38,528 nucleotides of DNA from Bacillota bacterium. Its GTDB lineage: Bacteria; Bacillota; Clostridia; Christensenellales; Aristaeellaceae. Under the pieces are notes generated by a model. That model saw only the letters and a program-made list of their open reading frames with translations, made no database searches and had not been told where the DNA came from. Both the position numbers and the translations under genes were made by a program. Where the stretch lies: NCBI GenBank assembly GCA_023444095.1, contig JAEZRP010000027.1, positions 1-38,528 of the forward strand. The letters are read 5' to 3'. Shown piece after piece: positions 33,541 to 38,528 of the stretch. Each line of letters opens with the position of its first letter. The stretch's first letter is position 1.

Positions 33541-33592
33541 TCTTAAAATTGCAATACATTTGCAATATAATTAATGATTTTAAAATGATTTG
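33541..33592. other. AT-rich segment next to the DnaA-box cluster
   Basis: About 84% A+T in an otherwise GC-rich region. It holds two direct TTGCAATA repeats (33549-33556 and 33560-33567, 11 bp apart) and a palindrome ATTTTAAAAT (33577-33586). It could be a DNA-unwinding element (inference). Confidence 0.5.
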
Positions 33593-33636
33593 AGGGCGGC
33601 GCGACGCGTGGAAAACGAGGGATATTTGGTAATTTA

Positions 33637-33892
33637 GACGGAATTATGACCTGATTCAAGGGGTGAAAGCCACAAAAACAGACTAAATTCCGAAAAAGAC
33701 GTGATTGATCCGACCGAAGTCTGTGGATAACATGTTCCCATCCACCGATGAATACCCGGTCTCTGTGGGCAAAACCATCGAAAATCAAGCGGAATCGAGG
33801 GTTTGGCTGTGGATAAGTGTGTGGATAGTGTGGATTGCGCCGGGATTTCATGCGCTGTATATACATGTTCCGGTATACGTCATAATTCCGTC
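33637..33892. repeat. 14 bp exact inverted repeat around the DnaA boxes
   Basis: GACGGAATTATGAC at 33637-33650 and its exact reverse complement GTCATAATTCCGTC at 33879-33892 enclose 228 bp that contain all the DnaA boxes. No extension of the match is visible beyond 14 bases. Confidence 0.8.
33722..33837 (-). promoter_or_regulatory. DnaA-box cluster, possible origin or DnaA-regulatory site
   Basis: Two perfect DnaA boxes TTATCCACA (read on the minus strand) lie at 33722-33730 and 33808-33816. Two near-consensus boxes follow at 33820-33828 (TGTGGATAG on the plus strand) and 33829-33837 (TGTGGATTG), and a weaker one at 33764-33772 (TGTGGGCAA). All have one orientation. The cluster is in a 0.9 kb gene-free stretch with an AT-rich segment about 130 bp away. 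oriC in Firmicutes usually lies at dnaA, which is not in this window, so a DnaA-titration or regulatory cluster is the main alternative. Confidence 0.7.
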
Positions 33893-34127
33893 CAGATTGA
33901 ATTGTTACGCCCGAATGACGAAATGGGAAAATCAGCCTCGCGTTCGCCGATTGGACGAATCCGATGAGCCGGAAGGCGCGTCGGAATGGCAAACCATAAC
34001 AAGGGATCGCCTTTTGGCAGCGGAAAAGCCCGATCAACCATAATTCCAAAATGTGACAAGTACCCAAAACGCGCCTCAGCCGCTCGGGGATTGGACTGGT
34101 CGTTTCTTTCGTGCCCTTCGAATCTGC
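33893..34127. other. Gene-free remainder before rhaB
   Basis: No gene, RNA or repeat is recognised here apart from a GTATATAC palindrome just upstream of the interval. Open frames through it lack ribosome sites and protein-like composition. Confidence 0.5.
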
Positions 34128-34156
34128 TTGCTCCGAAGCGGCGTTTCTGGTATACT
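34128..34156 (+). promoter_or_regulatory. rhaB promoter
   Basis: TTGCTC (34128-34133), 17 bp, TATACT (34151-34156). The -10 matches 5 of 6 and the -35 only 3 of 6, so activation may be needed. The start ATG is 40 bp on. Confidence 0.5.
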
Positions 34157-34195
34157 TATGCTGAATCAGTATGTACGCATAGGAGTGAGCGGACG

Positions 34196-35683
34196 ATGAA
34201 AAAATACCACTTTCTGGGCTATGATTTCGGTGCGTCGAGCGGGCGCGCGATGCTGGGCATTTACGACGGGGAGAAGATCGAGCTTTCCGAAATACACAGG
34301 TTCTCGAACGACCCGGTGGAATTGAACGGCAGGTTTGTGTGGGACGTGCAGCGGCTGTTCTTCGAGATGAAGCAGGCGCTTTTGAAGGTCTCGCGCGCGG
34401 GCATCGAGCTGGATGCAATCGGCATCGACACCTGGGGTGTGGACTTCGGCCTGCTCGACAGGAACGGCAATCTCGCGACTCAGCCCCTCCATTACCGCGA
34501 CCACATGACCGACGGCATCATGGAAAAGGCGTTCGAGGTCGTCCCCAAGGAGAAGATCTTCGAGACGACGGGGCTCGCGTTTATTCAGTTCAATACCCTT
34601 TATCAGCTCTTCGCGCTCGTGAAAGCGGACGATCCCGCGCTCAAGATCGCGGAGGACATGCTCTTTATCCCCGACCTCTTCGCCTACTTCCTGACCGGCA
34701 AGAAGGGTACGGAGTACACCGTCGCCTCGACCAGCCAGATGATCGACCCCGCGACGCGCGACTGGGCGTACGACTTGATCGAAAAGTTCGGCATCCCGAA
34801 GAAGCTTCTCGGGAAGATTACCCCGGAGGCCACCGTGCGCGGAACGCTGCTTCCCGCGATCGCCAAGGAGTGCGGCGTGGGTGAAATCCCGGTGATCGCC
34901 GTCGCGGGCCACGACACCGCGGCCGCAGTCGCCGCCGTCCCGGCGGAGGGCACGGATTTTGCGTACCTCTCCTCGGGCACGTGGTCGCTGCTCGGCGCGG
35001 AGCTGACGAGTCCGCTCACGGACAAGTCCGTCATGGAGGCCAATTACACCAACGAGGGCGGCATCTGCGGCACGATCCGGCTCCTCAAAAACATCATGGG
35101 CCTTTGGATTATTCAGGAGTGCAAGCGTGAGTGGGATCGGCGCGGCGAGGTTTATGGCTTCGACGAGCTGGTGACCATGGCGGAGAAGGCTCCGGCGTTC
35201 AAGGCCATTCTCAACGTCGACGACGCGGCGTTCCTCGCGCCGGGCGACATGCCCGCGCGCGTGCAGGCGTACTGCAAAAAGACCGGTCAGGCCGTGCCCG
35301 AGGGCCCGGGCGAGATCTCGCGCGTCGTGTACGAATCGCTCGCGCTCATGTACCGCTGGGGCATCGAGGCGCTCGAGCGCGACATGCTCAAAAAGCCGGT
35401 GAAGGTTTTGCACATCGTGGGCGGCGGCAGCAAGAACGAGATGCTGAACGTCTTTACCGCAAACGCCATCGGTCGTCCCGTGATCGCGGGCCCGTCCGAG
35501 GGTACGGTGATCGGAAACCTGATGGTGCAGGCGATGGCCGTCGCGGACGTGAAGGATCTCCACGCGCTGCGCCGCGTGGTCGAAAACTCCTTCCCGACCA
35601 AAACGTACGAGCCCGATGGCGACGGAGGGGCGTGGGACGCGGCGTACGCGAAGCTTCTCTCGCTCATGAAGGCGCATGGCTGA
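34196..35683 (+). CDS. rhaB: Rhamnulokinase
   Basis: This 495-residue FGGY-family kinase phosphorylates L-rhamnulose in rhamnose breakdown. The N-terminal phosphate loop YDFGASSGRAML and the IDTWGVDFGLLD segment are typical of RhaB. The middle carries GHDTAAAVAAVP and YLSSGTWSLLG, and the C-terminal ATP domain has HIVGGGSKNEMLN and GPSEGTVIGN. The length is normal. AGGAG lies 10 bases before the ATG; a longer upstream frame overlaps the promoter. No rhaA, rhaD or regulator is adjacent. Its end overlaps mrnC by 8 bp, an unusual coupling of a sugar gene with an RNA-processing gene. Confidence 0.93.
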   Translation: MKKYHFLGYDFGASSGRAMLGIYDGEKIELSEIHRFSNDPVELNGRFVWDVQRLFFEMKQALLKVSRAGIELDAIGIDTWGVDFGLLDRNGNLATQPLHYRDHMTDGIMEKAFEVVPKEKIFETTGLAFIQFNTLYQLFALVKADDPALKIAEDMLFIPDLFAYFLTGKKGTEYTVASTSQMIDPATRDWAYDLIEKFGIPKKLLGKITPEATVRGTLLPAIAKECGVGEIPVIAVAGHDTAAAVAAVPAEGTDFAYLSSGTWSLLGAELTSPLTDKSVMEANYTNEGGICGTIRLLKNIMGLWIIQECKREWDRRGEVYGFDELVTMAEKAPAFKAILNVDDAAFLAPGDMPARVQAYCKKTGQAVPEGPGEISRVVYESLALMYRWGIEALERDMLKKPVKVLHIVGGGSKNEMLNVFTANAIGRPVIAGPSEGTVIGNLMVQAMAVADVKDLHALRRVVENSFPTKTYEPDGDGGAWDAAYAKLLSLMKAHG

Positions 35684-36071
35684 GGAAAACCTTCCGCACG
35701 GCATGCTTCCGGGCTCCCTGGAGCTCGCATACCTGGGCGACGCGATCTACGACCTCGCGGTGCGCGCTTCCCTCGTCAGGCATGGCGGGAAGGTGCGCGA
35801 TCTTCACAGGGCCGCGGTCGCCCGGGTGTGCGCGCACGCGCAGGCCGAGGCGCTTTCCCGCGTCGCCGACATGCTGACCGAGGAGGAGCAGGCGGTCGTC
35901 CGGCGCGCGCGCAACGCGCACCAGTCGCCGCCGAAGAACGCCGACCGCGCGGAATACCACCGCGCGACGGCGCTCGAGGCGCTGATCGGGTATCTTTACA
36001 TCACGGGCCGCGAGGCGCGCATGCGCGAAATTCTCGACGCGGCGACGGGAGACTTGAATGAAGGACGATAG
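35676..36071 (+). CDS. mrnC: Mini-ribonuclease 3
   Basis: This 131-residue RNase III-like enzyme lacks the double-stranded-RNA-binding domain and matures 23S rRNA ends in Firmicutes. LAYLGDAIYDLAVR contains the metal-binding Asp pair, and ALEALIGYLYITGR carries the conserved Glu. SPPKNADRAEYHRATALEA is typical of the family. Overlap with both neighbours (8 bp with rhaB, 14 bp with rlmB) suggests coupled translation. The order mrnC-rlmB-yacP-sigH is conserved in Bacillota. Confidence 0.94.
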   Translation: MAEENLPHGMLPGSLELAYLGDAIYDLAVRASLVRHGGKVRDLHRAAVARVCAHAQAEALSRVADMLTEEEQAVVRRARNAHQSPPKNADRAEYHRATALEALIGYLYITGREARMREILDAATGDLNEGR

Positions 36072-37047
36072 AACGCGCGGGCCGCGCAGTTCAAGGCGGG
36101 TGGACGTGCCGCCCGCGCGGCGCGTCGACCAGCAGCCGGACGCGGAAAAGAAGGATCGGCCCCGGTACGCGGGGTATCTGCCCGGCCCCAGGGAAATGGA
36201 CGCGGCCGGCGCCGCGCGCGACCTTGGGAGGGCGGCGCCAGCCATGCAGGAAGGCGCGCGTCCCGCGCGGAGTGGGGCAGGGCCGCGCTTTGGGAGCGCG
36301 CCAGCGCCCGTGGAACAGCCGGAGAATCTTTTGACGGGCAGAAATCCCATTCGCGAGGCGCTTCGGGCGGAGACGCCGATCGACAAGCTGATCGTCCTTG
36401 ACGGCGATCTCTCCGGTGCGGCGCGGGAGATCATCCAGCTTGCGCGCGAGAAGGGGATCGTGATCCAGAAGGTCTCGCGCCAAAGGCTCGACGGAATCTA
36501 TCCGGCGCATCAGGGGATGGTGGCCTACGTCGCGCAGGCGGCGTATTCCACCGTGGAGGAAATGCTTGGCTCCGCGAAGGAGGCGGGGGAGGAGCCGTTT
36601 CTTCTGATCCTCGACGGGGTGACTGACCCCCACAACCTCGGCGCTGTGATTCGCTCCGCAGAGTGCGCGGGCGCGCACGGCGTGATCATCCCGGAGCGGC
36701 GCGCCTCGGGACTGACCCCCGCGGCGGCGAAGGCGGCGGCGGGCGCGCTCTCCTATGTAAAGGTGGCGCGCGTCACGAACCTGAACCGGACGATTGACGA
36801 TCTGAAGGAAGCGGGCGTGTGGGTGGTCGCGGCGGCGCTCGAGGGCGAGAACGCGCTTTCGGCGGACCTCACCGGGCCGATCGCCCTGGTCGTGGGCTCG
36901 GAGGGTGAGGGCATTTCGCGGCTCACGCTCGAGAAATGCGACCGCAAGGTGACGCTCCCGATGAAGGGCAAGATCGGCTCCCTGAACGCCTCCGTCGCGG
37001 CGGGCATCCTCATCTACGAGGTCGTGCGTGCGCGAGCCGGGGCATGA
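36058..37047 (+). CDS. rlmB: 23S rRNA (guanosine-2'-O-)-methyltransferase RlmB
   Basis: This 329-residue SpoU/TrmH-type methyltransferase modifies G2251 in the 23S rRNA P-loop. A low-complexity basic head of about 88 residues precedes the substrate-binding domain (about 90-165, starting LLTGRNPIREAL) and the SPOUT knot (about 175-325). Knot motifs are DPHNLGAVIRSAECAGA, VVGSEGEGIS and GSLNASVAAGILIYE. The head is longer than in most RlmB proteins. GGGAG lies 6 bases before the ATG. Confidence 0.95.
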   Translation: MKDDRTRGPRSSRRVDVPPARRVDQQPDAEKKDRPRYAGYLPGPREMDAAGAARDLGRAAPAMQEGARPARSGAGPRFGSAPAPVEQPENLLTGRNPIREALRAETPIDKLIVLDGDLSGAAREIIQLAREKGIVIQKVSRQRLDGIYPAHQGMVAYVAQAAYSTVEEMLGSAKEAGEEPFLLILDGVTDPHNLGAVIRSAECAGAHGVIIPERRASGLTPAAAKAAAGALSYVKVARVTNLNRTIDDLKEAGVWVVAAALEGENALSADLTGPIALVVGSEGEGISRLTLEKCDRKVTLPMKGKIGSLNASVAAGILIYEVVRARAGA

Positions 37048-37577
37048 AGCGGCCGCCCAGGCGGCTCGTCGTCGTGGACGGTTACAACGTGCTCAACGCG
37101 TGGCGGCGGGACGCGGACGCTTTTCCCCTGGCGGACCTCAGGGACCAATTGTCCGAGCGGCTCATCAACTACGCGGGCTTTTCCGGGCAGGAGGTTGTTC
37201 TGGTCTTCGACGCGTGGATGAGCGGGCGCATGACGCGCACCGAGGAGACCAAGGGGCCGCTCCTTATCGTGTACACGCAGAAGAACGAGACGGCGGACCA
37301 CTATATCGAGCGTCTTTGCGATTCGCTCGCGCGCGAAGTGGAGCTCGGAAGGCTTGAGATTCGCGTGGCGACCAGCGACAACGTGGAGCAGACGGTGGTG
37401 CTCGGGCGCGGCGCGACGCGCATGTCCGCGCGCGAACTCTTGACCGAGATGGACAGGGTGCGCGCGGCCGGCGGCGCGCAGCCGGTCAAACCAAAGAAGA
37501 CGACCCTGATGGACAGGCTTCCGGAAGAGATACGAAGGCGGCTCGACGAGATGCGCAGGGGTCGGCAGGAGGGCTGA
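37044..37577 (+). CDS. yacP: NYN-domain ribonuclease (YacP/Rae1)
   Basis: This 177-residue NYN/PIN-like nuclease: VVDGYNVLNAWR, VFDAWMSGR, NETADHYIERL and VATSDNVEQ carry the acidic metal-binding set. In Bacillus subtilis Rae1 cuts mRNAs within translating ribosomes. The C-terminus is a basic tail with a KPKKTTLMDRLP motif. The ATG at 37044 overlaps the rlmB stop (ATGA); a longer frame from 36936 is a shadow of rlmB. Confidence 0.92.
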   Translation: MKRPPRRLVVVDGYNVLNAWRRDADAFPLADLRDQLSERLINYAGFSGQEVVLVFDAWMSGRMTRTEETKGPLLIVYTQKNETADHYIERLCDSLAREVELGRLEIRVATSDNVEQTVVLGRGATRMSARELLTEMDRVRAAGGAQPVKPKKTTLMDRLPEEIRRRLDEMRRGRQEG

Positions 37578-38207
37578 ATGGAGTTCAATTTTGAAACCAT
37601 GACCGACGAGCAGGTCGTCCGGCTGGCGCAGGAAGGCGAGGGCAGGAACCGGTCTGACGCCGCGCTTGAGTATCTGCTCAACAAGTATAAGAACTTCGTC
37701 CGGACGAAGGCCCGGAGTTACTTCCTCATCGGCGCGGATCATGAGGACATCGTGCAGGAGGGAATGATCGGGCTTTACAAGGCCATCCGGGATTTCCGCG
37801 AGGACAAGCTTTCCTCCTTCCGCGCGTTCGCGGAGCTTTGCGTCACGCGCCAGATCATAACAGCCATCAAGACCGCGACCCGGCAGAAACACATTCCCCT
37901 CAACAGCTACGTGTCCCTCAACCGCCCCATCTTCGACGAGGACAGCGACCGGACGCTTCTTGACGTCATAACCGAGGAAGCGCCCTCGAATCCGGAGGAA
38001 ATGCTCATCGATCGGGAGGACTATACCTCCATCGAAGGGCGGATCGCGAGCATGCTTTCAGGCCTCGAGAAGGAGGTTCTCGAGGAGTACATGGACGGAA
38101 AAAGCTACGTCGAGATCGCGGAAAACATGGGCAGGCACGTCAAGTCCATCGACAACGCGCTTCAGCGCATTAAAAGGAAGCTGATCCGTTATCTGGAGGA
38201 AAAATAG
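37578..38207 (+). CDS. sigH: RNA polymerase sigma-H factor
   Basis: This 209-residue sigma-70 factor of the SigH/Spo0H type directs early sporulation and stationary-phase genes. Region 2 (about 35-105) contains DHEDIVQEGMIGLYKAIRDF and SSFRAFAELCVTRQIITAIKTA. Region 4 (about 150-205) contains LEKEVLEEYMDGKSYVEIAENMG and KSIDNALQRIKRKL. GGAGG lies 5 bases before an ATG that directly follows the yacP stop. Its place between yacP and a tuf gene is typical. Sporulation ability is not proven by this gene alone. Confidence 0.95.
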   Translation: MEFNFETMTDEQVVRLAQEGEGRNRSDAALEYLLNKYKNFVRTKARSYFLIGADHEDIVQEGMIGLYKAIRDFREDKLSSFRAFAELCVTRQIITAIKTATRQKHIPLNSYVSLNRPIFDEDSDRTLLDVITEEAPSNPEEMLIDREDYTSIEGRIASMLSGLEKEVLEEYMDGKSYVEIAENMGRHVKSIDNALQRIKRKLIRYLEEK

Positions 38208-38214
38208 TAAAATC

Positions 38215-38256
38215 TCAACACAGAGTGTTGACAAAACAGGGGCGCGCGGTTACAAT
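38215..38256 (+). promoter_or_regulatory. tRNA-Gly / tuf promoter with palindrome
   Basis: A perfect TTGACA (38228-38233), 17 bp, TACAAT (38251-38256). An exact 7 bp inverted repeat TCAACAC-aga-GTGTTGA (38215-38231) overlaps the -35 and could be an operator. Confidence 0.85.
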
Positions 38257-38284
38257 ATCTTCTGTATGACGGCGGGATAAACGC

Positions 38285-38358
38285 GCGGGTGTAGCTCAAT
38301 GGCAGAGCCCCAGCTTCCCAAGCTGATCACGTGGGTTCGATTCCCATCACCCGCTCCA
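38285..38358 (+). tRNA. tRNA-Gly (anticodon CCC)
   Basis: A full cloverleaf: acceptor GCGGGTG/CACCCGC, D arm GCTC/GAGC, anticodon loop TTCCCAA with CCC at 38317-38319, T arm GTGGG-TTCGATT-CCCAT, discriminator T and encoded CCA (38356-38358). The top pair of the anticodon stem (C27-A43) is unpaired. It reads GGG codons and shares a promoter with tuf. Confidence 0.93.
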
Positions 38359-38401
38359 TACGAACCAGGGAGCATTTATTTTTTAGGGAGGAACTTAGAC
38401 A

Positions 38402-38528
38402 ATGGCGAAGGCAAAATTCGAGCGCAATAAGCCGCACGTAAACATCGGCACGATCGGTCACGTCGATCACGGCAAGACCACGCTGACGGCGGCGATCACG
38501 ATGGCGCTGTCGCAGCAGGGCCATGCGC
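38402..38528 (+). CDS. tuf: Elongation factor Tu (5' part)
   Basis: The first 42 codons of EF-Tu: MAKAKFERNKPHVNIG, then the GTP-binding loop GHVDHGKTT near residues 19-27. GGGAGG lies about 11 bases before the ATG. The window ends inside the gene. It lies 43 bp behind tRNA-Gly in the same transcript. Confidence 0.96.
   Translation, partial: MAKAKFERNKPHVNIGTIGHVDHGKTTLTAAITMALSQQGHA

Noticed and set aside
33543..34418. Minus-strand 291-residue frame across the DnaA-box region, and a plus frame at 33705-34043
   Set aside because: No ribosome site, low-complexity composition, overlap with the start of rhaB and with the box cluster.
38327..38524. Minus-strand frame with MERVMGIEPT
   Set aside because: Antisense of tRNA-Gly and tuf; a well-known artefact of gene calling.

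Overview
The window is a 38.5 kb piece of a GC-rich Bacillota chromosome, most likely Clostridia (inference). The evidence is the run mrnC-rlmB-yacP-sigH near a tuf gene, the Firmicutes-type AGGAGG ribosome sites before most genes, a sporulation-type sigma-H, and oxygen/NO-defence genes typical of anaerobes. No phage, transposase, CRISPR array or rRNA was seen. The two tRNA genes both encode their CCA end.

Left part (1-9.0 kb). A tRNA-Asn with its terminator is followed by minus-strand genes: a UvrA-family ATPase and a nucleotidyltransferase-fold protein. Next is a compact minus-strand stress operon, ric, DUF1858, DUF438-hemerythrin-PAS and fprA, ending at a strong hairpin. The operon is preceded by a near-perfect FNR box centred exactly at -41.5 from a predicted start site. 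An FNR-type regulator with the expected cysteines and DNA-reading residues lies immediately upstream. This reads as a self-contained oxygen/NO response unit.

Middle (9.1-18.5 kb). Mixed housekeeping and regulatory genes: xylA, a 74-residue protein, a YdaD-like dehydrogenase, an ECF sigma/membrane-anchored partner pair, a C39-like unknown protein, a divergent purA whose end overlaps that unknown gene, a LysR regulator, an AraC-GyrI regulator with a possible internal start, and a cupin. A 335 bp gap holds two inverted copies of a 49 bp repeat.

Right-middle (18.5-33.3 kb). A five-gene minus-strand operon with a consensus promoter carries a polyol-phosphate cytidylyltransferase-like enzyme, an NAD-dependent epimerase, a membrane-anchored DHHW/AlgJ-like protein, a GH116-family and a GH2-family glycosidase. 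A 2-hydroxyacid dehydrogenase and a HAD-thymidylate kinase fusion are then divergently transcribed from promoters that share a -35 region. The fusion gene is followed after 4 bp by a 1416-residue membrane protein: zinc ribbon, kinase N-lobe remnant, one membrane helix, four peptidoglycan-binding-like domains and seven FN3-like repeats.

Right end (33.3-38.5 kb). A 0.9 kb gene-free stretch has a terminator, an AT-rich segment, a cluster of consensus DnaA boxes and a 14 bp exact inverted repeat around the boxes: an origin-like or DnaA-regulatory locus. Then come rhaB, mrnC, rlmB, yacP and sigH, tightly packed, a consensus promoter with a palindrome over its -35, tRNA-Gly(CCC) and the start of tuf.

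The strongest candidates for something undescribed are the HAD-Tmk fusion with its linked pseudokinase-like surface protein, the DnaA-box locus, and the cytidylyltransferase-to-glycosidase operon. All function calls are from motif recognition by eye; no database search was possible.
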